The notes under the pieces are model-generated. The model saw only the letters and a program-made list of their open reading frames with translations. It did not search any database and had not been told where the DNA came from. This document shows positions 22,993 through 33,816 of a DNA stretch of 64,000 nucleotides, one piece after another. The stretch's first letter is position 1; every line of letters starts with the position of its first letter. A program made the position numbers and the translations under genes. Source of the stretch: Pithys albifrons albifrons (taxonomy: Eukaryota > Chordata > Aves > Passeriformes > Thamnophilidae); the NCBI RefSeq assembly GCF_047495875.1, contig NC_092497.1, forward strand, positions 330,850-394,849, in the 5' to 3' direction.

Positions 22993-23613
22993 GCTGTGGA
23001 GCTGGGTTCCTGGGCTCCGGGTTCCTGAGTAAGTCTGCACTGGCCGAGGAGTGTTGAAGGCAGCGTGGTGGCAACTGCCTGGAGCTTGTGGAGGGAACAG
23101 CAGTTACAGTAATTCACAGCAACTTTCTGTATTCCTTCCTTCCCCATTGTCCACAGCATGTGATCAGCTCCCACCCAAACTGAATGGAGAAACATAAAGG
23201 ATGAAAGGAGCTGCAGCTGCAGTGGGTGGCTATTGCAGCAAAATACAGCAATATTTGCTAGTAATCCTTTGCCATGAACTTATGGGGGCTAAAACCCTTG
23301 AGCCTGAGCAGTGCCTGCCTCTGTGGGAGCACACTGGAGCCTGTGGGAAATACTTCCTTAGAAACCCTTCTGTAAGGAACAACATTTGCTTCCTTTCAGA
23401 CTCAGACCCAGGAGGTTGATTTCAAACCATTAGGTTGATAGTACAAGTCAGAAACTTCACTGTTGAAAAATATTAAACCCTCCCCCCAAAAAATTAAAAC
23501 TAAAATAATTTAAAAAAAAGATAAGTACATTTCAAGCCAGGACTCTCGTTCAGGCCTGTGTCAAGCTGCATGTTGAATTTTTAATTACATTTCTCTGTTT
23601 TTCTTCTCTCTAG
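22993..23613 (+). other. ALPK2 intron, last part
   Basis: Intronic sequence ending in the pyrimidine tract TTTTTCTTCTCTCTAG, which is the acceptor of the next exon at 23614. No other feature recognised. Confidence 0.6.
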
Positions 23614-26458
23614 AATCAAGGTGCTAATCTTGGAAGTGTCACCCAGGATTGTGAGAACCTCTCTGTGGAGCCCAAAAGAGAAAGGGAAGGCATCTTCAGG
23701 GCTTGTGAGAGTGCAGGAACCAGCCAGCCAGCTGCAGAAATGCTCTCTACAGAAAACACACTGCAAGCAAAGAATGCAGATCTACAGACTTCTCTACACT
23801 GTGCTCCTTGGGGTGAGAGAGAAGGTTGTCACCAACAAGTCTTCTCTGGACAAGAAATTACGAGTAATGGCAACAAATCAAAGAGTGACATTTCAACTTT
23901 CCCTTTATTGGTTTCAGACTCTGTTCCTGATAAACAGGAATGCTTGTGTGCTGTTCTCTCTTCTGCAAACCTCTGTGAAGAGCGAGGGCAGGGAGGGCAG
24001 AGGTCTGGTTGTGACATACATGACAGCAGTGACCCAGATATTCTGTGCATCCAAACAGATGATGAGCCTGTGTTGGAAGCTAATCCCAAATGGGCCCTGG
24101 AATCTGGGGAACCTGCGTGCAGAGGAGATGCTGATGTATCTGCAGAGCATGATGAGCTGTGGAAACTCCTTCATGAAGATGACTCTGACTGTCAAATCCC
24201 ACCGGAAAACTGGGGGATCGCAAGTTTAGAAACGAAGCCAACAGATATCAAAGCCACAGAACTGGACCTTGTGCAGGAGACCTGCTGTGATCATCCTTTG
24301 CCAATGGATTTGATGGAAGAGCAGGAACCCGTCCCAGATCCAGCCAGTAGCCCTGGCACAGAGAAAGCTGGCTGCACTGCTTCTGATACCCTCCTTCAAG
24401 GAGCTGGGGCATGTCAGGGGGCAGCTGCAGGAAACATGGCACAGGTGCTGGGAACAGATGGTGTGTGTCTAGAGTCCAGTGCTGGCAATGAAACAGGACC
24501 ACCATCCATTTGTACTGCAGCAAACAGAACCCCCCTGAGCCCCGGGCAGTGCCTGCAGCCACCCCAAGGGGCAATGGACAGCAGTGGGTGCCCTGTGGCT
24601 TGGGAAGGAAAGCTCATGGCCAATGGTGCTTCCCACACATGTGGAGAAGATTCTCCTCAAAGGTTACAAAATGCTCAGAGTGGTAATTTAGCATGTCCTG
24701 AAGCAAACCCAGCTTACCTGTCAGATACATCCCATGGGACTGCTGGACAGTTACCTCATACTGAACACAACATATCCTTGGCAGAGGAATCCACACCTGG
24801 AGAAGGCTGTCACTTTAGGGACTGTTACCCAGGGAGAGGAGGGCTGGCTTGTTTCCCTGAAGAGAAAGACATTTTCTGCAGTCAAAATACCTGTCAGCTG
24901 ACACGTGCAGAACACTCTTCTGTTAACACCACACATGAAAGTTATGAAGCAAATTTACAAGAAAAAGGAAGTCACTCAGACTTGAATGCACAAAATGACA
25001 CTAATTCTAATCGTTGCCATCTTTCAAAAAATAATGGCTGTCAGGATTTTCCAGTTGTTTCTAATGCACAGAAATATGGTTATGTAATGCAATTGCCTAC
25101 TTTAATTAAGACTCAGGAAATCATAACACATAAGAGTCTACCCCAAAATACAGACCAACTGATAGAAATAGCAGAACAAGATTATGAAACTCCCTCTTCC
25201 AAGGATCCATTTTTAAGGGATTTTTGTCTAGAAGTGCCCAGCTGTGAACCCTGTAAACCAGAAGGAGAACAGAGAGAGATTTGCACAGCTGATGAATCCA
25301 GGGCTGAAACTTCCCGTGACTCAGGAGTCAGTCAGGTTTCAGAGAGTCAGACTGCAGTTTCCCCTCATTATACAGCAGAACAACATGTACTTTTTGTTGA
25401 CAGCACCTTCAAGTCTGATGAACAGTTAAAAATAGATTCTTCAAAATATCCCACCTGTGCATCTGTAGGTGTAACATCAGCCCCACTGCCCAGGAAGGCT
25501 CAGAGTGAGTGCCACAGCACAGCAGGTGGGAAGGATCCAGGTACTGGGGACCAGTTAGATTCCCAGCAACTGACTGGGAAAGAAACGCTGCCATTCCTCA
25601 CATGTGTGAGCCACTCCCAGGGCCTTCTGCCCAGTGTCTCAGCAGTGGTGTGTCCTGGCACAGGAAGTCAGGTAAAAACTGTAACCACACTGACTGGAGT
25701 CAAAGGCAACAGGAATTTGAGTGCGCTGGAAACGTCCTGCAAAACACTGGGGGGTCAGTTCCAGAGGGTACCTGGAGAAACCAAGGGGGGAGCAGCCTGG
25801 TGTGAAAAGGAACATGGGAGTCCAAGAGCTATTGAATGCAATGCAGATGGAGCTGAAACAAATGCTCCTTTGCACACTTTCCTTACCTCCCAGCCTCAGA
25901 GACAGGTTATGAATACTAGTACAGAGCAGTCCTGTCCTGACTTGATCCCTTCCAGCGAGATAACTGAGGCTGATAATTCAATTAAGTCCACTGAGTACAA
26001 TAAAGAGGAAGAAGTCAGGACAGCAGAGAGTGTAATAAATGGTATAGGTAATTTGCCAGCAGTTGATTCAGGGAGAAACCAGTGTTTTCAAGAGCAACCA
26101 CCCTGCAGCAGAACTCAGCCATTCTCCTTGGCACTGACCACGTGTGATCCATTCCCAGGCAATGCAGAAAGGCAAAGAAGTCAGGAAGGGTCACAATCCT
26201 GCCAGACACCAACAGCTTCTGCAGAGCCTGAGCCCATCAGAGGTAAACAGGACACAGCAAAGTCTGGGCATTTAGCTGCTGGAGCCAAAAAGAAACTACC
26301 ACCAGCAACTCTGTCCAAGAAACCCCGACTGGAGGAGAGGGGAGGTGTCAGCAAGGATCCCAGCTGCCTTAGAAAGTCTGGGAAGAGCGAAGCGGGTGGG
26401 ATTCATAAGGAAGATAGAAAAGAGCAAAGGAAACTCGTTTTGAAAAAGGACAGTAAAG
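23614..26458 (+). CDS. ALPK2: ALPK2 giant exon B (disordered central region)
   Basis: A single 2,845-bp exon encodes about 948 residues, opening with NQGANLGSVTQDC. It has a strong acceptor (TTCTTCTCTCTAG), enters in phase 0, and ends AGTAAAG|GTAAGA in phase 1, joining in frame to the Ig exon at 29267. Composition is Ser/Glu/Gln/Thr-rich with many cysteines and no folded domain I recognise. Short acidic patches (SDPDILCIQTDDEP, HEDDSDCQ) recall mammalian ALPK2. The C-terminal 80 residues are strongly basic (AKKKLPPATLSKKPR, then RKEQRKLVLKKDSKGK) and could serve as a nuclear localisation signal. Such giant exons are typical of the ALPK2/ALPK3 family. The call depends on frame continuity with flanking ALPK2 exons. 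Confidence 0.92.
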
Positions 26459-27789
26459 GTAAGAGAAAATGATTTTCTGTTCTTTCCCACCATTCTGGCT
26501 ACAGTATGAAATTCAGATTCTTGAAAGGCGCTGCAAGCCTCCCCAGGTCTGAGTCAATTAAAGGTGTCCTGCCCTCCTGGAGTTGTATTTCCAGGTTTGT
26601 GCACTCAGTAACAAGTGCTGTGCCCATGCCACAGGGCTGAACCCTCTCAAACATCCTTTTCCCAGCTAGCAAATATATTCAGTTTATGAACTTGGTAACC
26701 TGTTTGAAATAGTCACTGCCTCACTGGTGTCTTGGAGTAACTTTTCAGGGAGGTACAGCAGGGTGGTACCTCATAATTACACATCATGCAGCAGCTGCAA
26801 GCCCAGTGCTTGTTCTGTTTCCTCAGGGCTGTGTTCCCAGTTATGCTCCTACACTGTGGCTCCCAAATGCAACTGCCCCCTCTTGGTTACCTCAGGATTT
26901 ATTACTATCTAAGAGTTACTGTTAGCAATAGGGTGCCCCTGATAAACACAATTCTTTGCAGTCCTTACTTGCTGGTTGCTGGCTGGTTCTGCATTCCTTT
27001 CACCACTGCTCAGGAATGAGACCATTGAAAGGAGCAATATTAAACTGACATAGGAAACATGTCATTGAAAGCAGGTCCAGGTTGCTGTCAGTCCCTGGGA
27101 GGTTGCTAACAGCTAAAACACGATGCAGACAGGAGTAGCATAGTGTGACAGCTGGGCAGATGAGGGATTTGTTGTTTCTATGGGTACTTTGCAAGGACCA
27201 AGATCTTACTTTTACCTTCTTACATACTTTTTGTTCACATCATAGAGTAATTTAATAGATCAGAGCAAGACTGAACAGTGACTAAGGGTAAGCTACAGAG
27301 CTGTGGAGCTTTTCAGACATTCTAATTACAGTGTGGTCTAGAGAGACTTCTGCTTTTCTGATCACATCTGAAAAAACCCCAAACTTTTCTCTGTTTGAAG
27401 ATGTGTCCTTTGCCAGGGAACCAAATGTGTGGGAGGAGAGACACGTTCCTTCAAAGCAGAGCAAGCAAACTGCAGTGACTGAGAGGTGCCTCATCTGCTT
27501 CCATTACCTGTGGCTATGCTTGAAAAATGTTTTAACCCTTCAGGGTGCATCAGATAAGACTGAATTTTCTTACCCTGCTTCTGCTCTGCTGGGGTCTTAA
27601 GTATGTCTGTGCTTTAGAGGATTGTGTGGCCCTTTTCCTGGCAGTGTTGGAGGGCTGGTTTGGTTGCTCTCTCTGGGCAGGGCAAGGCACCTGGAGCCTT
27701 TAGTTCTATTTCTGGGACTGTCACAAACTGTCTGCGGCATTTTAGCCCCGATGCAGCAACAGTGTCAAGCGTCAGGAGTGAAGGGACTG

Positions 27790-28020
27790 CGGGTTAAACC
27801 GGGAAAGAGTTACGGGATCCAGACGGGATCGGGATCCGGAATGGGGGAAAACCTGGACTGAATCACGGCCGGGATACGAAATGAAGGAGATCCCGAGCTG
27901 GATCTTGGGCAGAATTGGGAGTGGGGGAAAAAGCCCTGGACTGGATTTGGCCAAGGATCTGGAATGGGGGCAATCCCAACCTGGATTGGGGCTGGAATTG
28001 GGAATGGGGGAAAACCACAG
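27790..28020. repeat. Degenerate ~60-bp tandem repeat (GGAATGGGGGAAAA family)
   Basis: About four diverged units of the pattern GGAATGGGGGAAAACC, CTGGACTGGAT, then GGGCTGGAATTGGGAATGG. A sequence of the same family, TGGGAATGGGGCAATCC then GGACTGGATCAGGGCTGG, occurs at 63,536-63,606. The element is therefore dispersed or was copied over about 35 kb. Confidence 0.8.
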
Positions 28021-28349
28021 CAGGTGCCTGACCCTTCACATGTGATCCAGCATTCCTTCAGTATTACTGCAGGACTGGATCCCCGAGGGACATGCCGTGC
28101 CGGCTTGCTCAGAGTGCAGCAGCTCAGGATTAACACAGTGGGAAACAACCTCTTGCACTTTACATCTCTTACATTGAGCAGGGATGTGTCACCTGAGTGT
28201 AGGGATGTGTCATGATCCCAAAACCTTTCCCTGTGATGTCGATTCCCTTTCTTCCCAAGTGCCCTCCCTCCTCCTGCTCACGCCATGCCCACGTGTAAGG
28301 ACGCTGGAGCATTCTGTGGGGCAGTGAAGAGTCCCAGCAGAGATCCAGG

Positions 28350-28786
28350 CTGAGCAGAACCTTCCTGGGCTGGCAGAACCTTCCTGGGCTGGCAGGACCT
28401 TCCTGGGCTGGCAGGACCTTCCTGGGCTGGGCAGAACCTTCCTGGACTGGCAGGACCTTCCTGGGCTGGGCAGAACCTTCCTGGGCTGGGCAGAACCTTC
28501 CTGGGCTGGCAGGACCTTCCTGGACTGGCAGGACCTTCCTGGGCTGGGCAGAACCTTCCTGGGCTGGCAGGACCTTCCTGGACTGGCAGGACCTTCCTGG
28601 GCTGGGCAGAACCTTCCTGGGCTGGCAGGACCTTCCTGGGCTGGGCAGAACCTTCCTGGGCTGGCAGGACCTTCCTGGGCTGGCAGGACCTTCCTGGACT
28701 GGCAGGACCTTCCTGGGCTGGGCAGAACCTTCCTGGGCTGGCAGGACCTTCCTGGGCTGGCAGGACCTTCTCGGCTGGGCAGAACC
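28350..28786. repeat. 19/20-bp minisatellite (GGCAGGACCTTCCTGGGCT), about 22 copies
   Basis: Tandem units alternate between GGCAGGACCTTCCTGGGCT and GGGCAGAACCTTCCTGGGCT, with occasional GGACT. The core ACCTTCCTGGG is constant. On the minus strand the units translate to repeated RKVLPAQEG and similar, an artefact of the array. It is inside an ALPK2 intron, about 500 bp upstream of the Ig exon. Confidence 0.95.
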
Positions 28787-29266
28787 GAGTGCTGTCTCTG
28801 TGAGCTGAGGGAGTCTTGGATTGGTGCTGTGTGGTGGTTGATGTTTGGCTAAAGAGTCATCCATGCCCTGTGACTGCAAAGGTAGGGAATTGATCCTTTG
28901 AAAGTGAAGAGCAGAGCAAAGACCCCTGACAGTGCCAGATGCAAATATTTCACACCTCCCTTTGGGCTCTCCACACGGCTGTTTTACAGGAAGTGGGGCC
29001 ATCCCTGCATCTTGCAGAGTCCCAGCCTGGCACTGTGTTAAGTGTGTTCCACAAACTTCTTGGAGACTCTGCACCTCCTGGGATGTAAAGTCTGTTCTCT
29101 CAAAGGTTGTGATCAGCTAAGAAATCTACTAGTTACAAGTGTTCAGGCACAAGCCGTCACAGTTATTTGCCAGGGTTGTCAGTGTTTGTATTCTTAACAC
29201 GAAATGTTAAAGTGCCAAACAATGTCATTATGTTCTAATCCTTAATTGTGGTTCTTCTGTTTGAAG

Positions 29267-29414
29267 CTCCCAGGCTGCTGAAGAAGATCCAAGCAGAGTT
29301 GTTCCCTGACTGCTCTGGAAATGTGAAGCTGTGCTGTCAGTTTGGTGACATTCACAGCGACTCCACCATTACATGGACTAAAGATTCCAAGATACTGGCT
29401 CAGCTACAGAGAAG
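29267..29414 (+). CDS. ALPK2: ALPK2 Ig-domain exon, first half
   Basis: The 148-bp exon encodes about 49 residues: [15 protein letters not shown], then [16 protein letters not shown], then [16 protein letters not shown]. It is nearly identical to the second Ig-like domain of human ALPK2 just before the kinase domain. The B-strand cysteine and core tryptophan are visible. The acceptor is TTCTGTTTGAAG and the donor is AGAGAAG|GTGAGT, in phase 2. The second half of the Ig domain is 1.5 kb downstream, beyond an intron that contains a solo LTR. Confidence 0.95.
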
Positions 29415-29827
29415 GTGAGTGAATGTTTCTGAAGGACTGGGAGCTCCTGAATGGCTTTTGGGAAGATGTGCCCCTGATTCACTCTTGTGCCTGTTCAGAG
29501 GATTAGTGCAATAGGTGCAAGTTTAAGCAGAGTAATTAATAAGCAGATCTTCTCCCAGTGCATTGAGGTTGGTCAGACTTTGCATTCTGTCACCTCTCAG
29601 CCTGTTTCTATCCAGGCTCATCCAAGTTTCATCAAACGAAGTCTGAAACTCATTTAGCCCAGAGAAAAATGGAAATAAAAGCTTCTTAAGGCCATTACCA
29701 GGATTCATCTTTTTTTAAAATTCCATTTTAATGAAATGAGTTATTTTCCTCCATAGCAGTAATGACATTCTGGTCACATAGCTCTTAAAATCTGTTCATA
29801 ATGTTTCAAAAATACAAAATTAACATT

Positions 29828-30657
29828 TGTTATGATCCCCTTGGATGCAGAGAGGGACACAGTTCTTAAGTGATACCCAGAAGCAAGATTAAGGCACAAA
29901 CAATGCCAAATGTTGGGTTCTAACAGATAATTAACTTTATTCTTGTAACAAACAAAAGTGGAGGGAAGAGCTGGGAGAGGGAGAAGGATGGGGGAAGGCT
30001 GAAGGTAAACTTTAATAAGTTCAGGGAGTGGACAGGCAAAGCAGGGAGAGAAGGAAGCAGGAAAAGCTGAAAGGCTATGGTCAGAAGAACAGGAAAGGTT
30101 ACCACCAGCAGGAGATGCTGCTGGCAGCTGGTCGGGCAGTCTCTGGGCAGAGAGCAGTAGGCAGGACAGAAACAGGGGCAGGAGCAGCAGCAGCAGGAGC
30201 AGCAGGAGCAGCAGAAGCAGGAGCAGGAGCAGCAGGAGCAGCAGAAGCACAAGCATGAGCCAGACTGGAGGGGGAGCAGGACCAGTAGCAGAAGCTGCAC
30301 CAGACCCCTGGCAACCCTGGGCACTGCCTTAAGTACCCTGAGCCCTGGGTGCTCACTGGACAGTTCCCTGGTAGCCAGGCCAAGCTTTTCCTGGCACCTG
30401 TTGGCTTTGGTATCCAGGTGGGGTCTGCTCAGTGTTCCATTTATGGTGAACTGAGTTTCCTGCCACATCTCGGCCTGTATCAGTTCTGGCTGGTTTGTGG
30501 TCTGCAGGACACCTCCTGGAGCTCCTGCAGGCAGCTCAGCTCCGAGCCCAGACATCCCAGCTGCTGCACACTCTGCCTGAGACAATGGAGAGCAAAACTC
30601 TGTAAATCAGTCCATTATATTACAGGGGAAGCCAAACTCAGTAATCAGTCCATTACA
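29828..30657 (-). mobile_element. Solo LTR of an endogenous retrovirus (ERVL-like)
   Basis: An 830-bp element begins TGTTATG and ends CATTACA on the plus strand (TGT...ACA termini). It is flanked on both sides by the 5-bp target-site duplication ACATT (29823-29827 and 30658-30662). A polyadenylation signal AATAAA lies on the minus strand at 29941-29936, about 108 bp from one end as expected for R/U5, so the LTR is in antisense orientation to ALPK2. A 5-bp duplication suits ERVL-type or some ERV1 elements. No internal retroviral genes are present. A (CAG)n-like tract occupies 30183-30251. It lies inside an ALPK2 intron. Confidence 0.85.
30183..30251. repeat. CAG/GAGCAG triplet tract inside the LTR
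   Basis: A run of AGCAGCAGCAGGAGCAGCAG-type triplets, interrupted by GAA and GGA. It lies within the solo LTR, probably in its R region judging from the AATAAA position. It gives long Leu-rich translations on the minus strand that are not genes. Confidence 0.9.
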
Positions 30658-30967
30658 ACATTACCTAAATAATGAAAAAAGAAAAGATGTTTCCTTTTGT
30701 AGGAAGGTGTCTTCTCAGAGGTTCTTTTAAGAGGAGAGAAAGAGTTGCCTGAATTGGTTAAAATTCCCTTGTCATTCTGATTCCTGTTGTTTTAACTGTT
30801 CTGATTTTGATTGTTGTATTGCAATATCCACTGAGTGTTAATACATATCATTATCAGCTAAATAATTGTGCTGTGTTTTAACAAATAAACAGTGCAGAGA
30901 GATCAAATCTGCCAGTTTTCCCAGTGATAAGATGGAACATGTGATAACATAAAATACTCTGTTCCAG

Positions 30968-31095
30968 GGTGCAGGATGACTCTCCTGTCTCTCTGGAAAT
31001 AGCTAAGGCCAGTAACAAAGACCAGGGAATGTATTATTGCTGCTTGAATAACAAATATGGAAAAGTGACTGCTGAATTTCATCTGACTGCTGCAG
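30968..31095 (+). CDS. ALPK2: ALPK2 Ig-domain exon, second half
   Basis: The 128-bp exon encodes about 43 residues. SNKDQGMYYCCLNNKYGKV gives the D-x-G-x-Y-x-C signature and TAEFHLTA completes the Ig fold, matching human ALPK2 (KDQGLYYCC, GKVTAEFNLTA). The acceptor is CTCTGTTCCAG and the donor is GCTGCAG|GTAAGT. Phase 2 in, phase 1 out. Confidence 0.95.
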
Positions 31096-31187
31096 GTAAG
31101 TCTCAGCTTTTAAGTTTGATTACTAATAATGACAGTTTACATTCACAGGTTTTTTACTACAAAATCCATTTCTCTGTTTCTTTGCAG

Positions 31188-31223
31188 TGTTGGAACGTCT
31201 CTCAAGTTTCCAGAATTATGAAG
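31188..31223 (+). CDS. ALPK2: ALPK2 36-bp linker microexon
   Basis: A 36-bp exon encodes VLERLSSFQNYE plus split glycine codons. It corresponds to the human linker VLKQLSSRQDTKG between the Ig and kinase domains. The acceptor is TTTCTTTGCAG and the donor is TGAAG|GTAAAT. Phase 1 on both sides makes it skippable without a frameshift. Confidence 0.88.
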
Positions 31224-32159
31224 GTAAATATGAAGTGCGTGGCATCACACAGGGCACTGGAAGCTCTTGGTCCTGGCTGTGTAACTGTACTCCAGGAGAC
31301 AGGCAGCCATGAAGCCTTGGAATGTTTCCCCCATATGTTAGCTCATGTTCAGTGACACCCAGCATGTGTCCTGTGCTGCAGCTAAAGATAGTGCCCTGCC
31401 AGTACGTTTGTCATTCCTGGGCACCCTGGGGTGATCAAGGGCTTCGGTCAGCCCAGAGTTTTCTTTCTTCTTCTTGAAGAATAAAATTAAACATTTATTT
31501 CCTGGTGCAAATAAAGAGAGGACTTTTCATGTAACAGCACTGTATAACTTTTGATCAAGAGTGAATTTGAGGTGGAGTTAAGGAGTGTCCTAATTCTGGT
31601 GTTATCTGTGCACTGTTTCCTCAGTGTTTCAAAGAGAGGCAATAGTGTCCAGAGTTTAAACCAGAGGTACCTGCAAGGGGCAGCTGGAAGGACTTCCTTG
31701 TGGGTGTAGTTCTGTTTTCCTGTTTATCTTCTTCACTGATGTTCCTCAAAATGCTCTGGTTAGAGACACTTGAAGTGCTGTGAGACTTTTTAGTTTCTCT
31801 CAGTGCTTAACCTTAACCACTTCTTTTTTCCCTTATGAATATTCTTCTATTTGGATTCCAGTGATCATTTAAAGGGGTGAAATCCATGGTCTTCCTTGAT
31901 TTCAGCTGTAACATACTTGTTTTCTATGCTCTGTATTCTGTCCTTATGCCCCTGAGCTGCCGCCTCTCTTCATGCTGGGTTGAGAAGGCAGTGAAGCAGT
32001 CACGTTTCCAGGAGCAGGGTCCCAGCCCCCAGTAACAAAAGTTAAACCACTTATTCTGCTTCCATTGAGCATCTTTTAATACTCTCAGGAGAGACACATT
32101 CGCTCTCCCAGCTGCCCCCTTTCCCTGTGCCTGCAGAACAAATTCCCGTTGTGTTTTAG
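31224..32159 (+). other. ALPK2 intron before the kinase domain
   Basis: About 940 bp of intron between the linker microexon and the first kinase exon. No repeat or RNA gene recognised. Confidence 0.6.
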
Positions 32160-32434
32160 GTATGGAAGAGATTGAATTCATGCAGCTGCTGTTCCGAGAA
32201 GATTCCCTCAGTGACAGCTACTTCGATGGGCACCTGCACGGGGTCCTGGCCACGGAGGAGCGGCACTTCGGGGAGGGGATGCACCGGCGGGCGTTCCGGA
32301 GCCGGGTGCGGCGGGGCCTGGCCCCCGTGTTCGCCCCCGGGCACCCCTGCGTGCTCAAGGTGCACAGCGCCCTCACCTGCGGCACCGGCAGCACCGAGGA
32401 GCTGGTGCAGAGGAACTACAGCCTGGCCCTGCAG
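32160..32434 (+). CDS. ALPK2: ALPK2 alpha-kinase domain exon 1 (N-lobe)
   Basis: The 275-bp exon encodes about 92 residues starting [12 protein letters not shown]. It contains [13 protein letters not shown] and the nucleotide-binding lysine strand CVLKVHSAL, with the lysine matching the invariant N-lobe lysine of alpha-kinases such as TRPM7. It ends [10 protein letters not shown] at CCCTGCAG|GTGAGC, phase 0. The 3' half is markedly GC-rich compared with neighbouring exons. The donor is the first of about 13 similar donors in a tandem array beginning immediately downstream. Confidence 0.95.
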
Positions 32435-33225
32435 GTGAGCTACAGCCTGGGCCTGCGGGTGAGCTGCCCCTGGCTTTGGGAGCCAGCACTGGGGGAAAGC
32501 TGTCCTGCTCTGCAGGTGAGCTGCTCCAGCCTTTGGGAGCCAGCACTGTGGGGTAAGCTGTCCTGCTCTGCAGGTGAGCTGCCCCTGGCTTTGGGAGCCA
32601 GCACTGGGGGAAAGCTGTCCTGCTCTGCAGGTGAGCTGCTCCAGCCTTTGGGAGCCAGCACTGGGGGAAAGCTGTCCTGCTCTGCAGGTGCGCTACAGCC
32701 TGGCTTTGGGAGCCAGCACTGTGGGAGAGCTGTCCTGCTCTGCAGGTGAGCTGCTCCAGCCTTTGGGAGCCAGCACTGGGGGAAAGCTGTCCTGCTCTGC
32801 AGGTGAGCTGCTCCAGCCTTTTGGAGCCAGCACTGTGGGGTAAGCTGTCCTGCTCTGCAGGTGAGCTGCCCCTGGCTTTGGGAGCCAGCACTGGGGGAAA
32901 GCTGTCCTGCTCTGCAGGTGAGCTGCTCCAGCCTTTGGGAGCCAGCACTGGGGGAAAGCTGTCCTGCTCTGCAGGTGAGCTGCTCCAGCCTTTGGGAGCC
33001 AGCACTGGGGGAAAGCTGTCCTGCTCTGCAGGTGAGCTGCTCCAGCCTTTGGGAGCCAGCACTGGGGGAGAGCTGTCCTGCTCTGCAGGTGAGCTACAGC
33101 CTGGGCCTGCGGGTGAGCTGCCCCTGGCTTTGGGAGCCAGCACTGTGGGAGAGCTGTCCTGCTCTGCAGGTGAGCTACAGCCTGGCTTTGGGAGCCAGCA
33201 CTGTGGGAGAGCTGTCCTGGAACAT
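32435..33225. repeat. 57-bp minisatellite carrying the ALPK2 kinase-exon donor
   Basis: About 13 tandem units follow the kinase exon without a gap. Each unit reads GTGAGCTGCTCCAGCCTTTG (or GTGAGCTGCCCCTGGCTTTG), then GGAGCCAGCACTGGGGGAAA, then GCTGTCCTGCTCTGCAG. Every unit boundary is a pyrimidine-rich acceptor-like CTGCTCTGCAG joined directly to the donor-like GTGAGC. Unit length is usually 57 bp, a multiple of three; units with GTGGGGTAAGC are 58 bp and shift frame. ACAGCCTGG of the exon end reappears at 32441, 32694, 33094 and 33177, so the exon end itself is part of the repeated sequence. Confidence 0.95.
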
Positions 33226-33286
33226 ACTTGGATGGCCTGTAAGTGTTTTGAGCAATATTCCATCAGCATATCTGTCTGTCACACAG

Positions 33287-33375
33287 GAGTGCTGTGTCCA
33301 AAACGCTGCGCGAGAGTATGCCAAGTTATATGCAGCTGAAGCTGAAACACTGGAGGGCTTTGGGGAAGTACCAGA
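33287..33375 (+). CDS. ALPK2: ALPK2 alpha-kinase domain exon 2
   Basis: The 89-bp exon encodes [20 protein letters not shown] and then [10 protein letters not shown], matching human ALPK2 closely. The acceptor is TGTCTGTCACACAG and the donor is CCAGA|GTGAGT, phase 2. The Gln of the previous exon followed by Glu-Cys here reproduces the human AAQECYVQN junction, which fixes 32434 as the authentic donor among the tandem copies. Confidence 0.95.
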
Positions 33376-33598
33376 GTGAGTATAGACAGTTTTTACACCT
33401 GTTTATGCTTATATATATTGTCCTGTGCCATGGCAGCCCACTGACTGCCAGGAGTAATTACTAAAGAGGAAAGAGGAAACCTGGGAACTGCCAGGCTGTT
33501 CATTCAGTCTCTGAGATCACTGGACACTTGGGTTTGTTTCTTACTCCCTCACTGACAGAATTCTCTGAACTTTACTAGTTTCTGTTGCTTGATTTCAG

Positions 33599-33816
33599 GA
33601 TCATTCCAATCTTTCTTATTCATCGCCCTGCTAATAAAATCCCCTATGCCACAGTGGAGGAGGAGCTGGTTGGGGAGTTTGTGAAATACTCTGTCAGGGA
33701 TGGCAAGGAAGTGAACTTCCTGAGAAGAGACTCAGAGGCTGGCCAGAAGTGTTGCACCTTCCAGCACTGGGTGTATGAGAAGACCAGTGGGAACTTGCTT
33801 GTCACTGACCTGCAAG
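33599..33816 (+). CDS. ALPK2: ALPK2 alpha-kinase domain exon 3 (core)
   Basis: The 218-bp exon encodes about 73 residues: [40 protein letters not shown], then [23 protein letters not shown]. The histidine of FQHW matches a zinc ligand, and the aspartate of VTDLQG matches a catalytic metal-binding residue, of TRPM7-type alpha-kinases. The acceptor is CTTGATTTCAG and the donor is CTGCAAG|GTGAGT, phase 1. Confidence 0.96.

Larger units (their letters stand above)
26459..29266 (+). other. ALPK2 intron between giant exon B and the Ig exon
   Basis: A 2.8-kb intron. It contains a degenerate repeat at about 27,790-28,020 and a minisatellite at 28,350-28,786, listed separately. The rest shows no recognisable feature. 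Confidence 0.6.

Noticed and set aside
29774..30256. Leucine-run protein on the minus strand
   Set aside because: Comes from the CAG-type tract inside the solo LTR.
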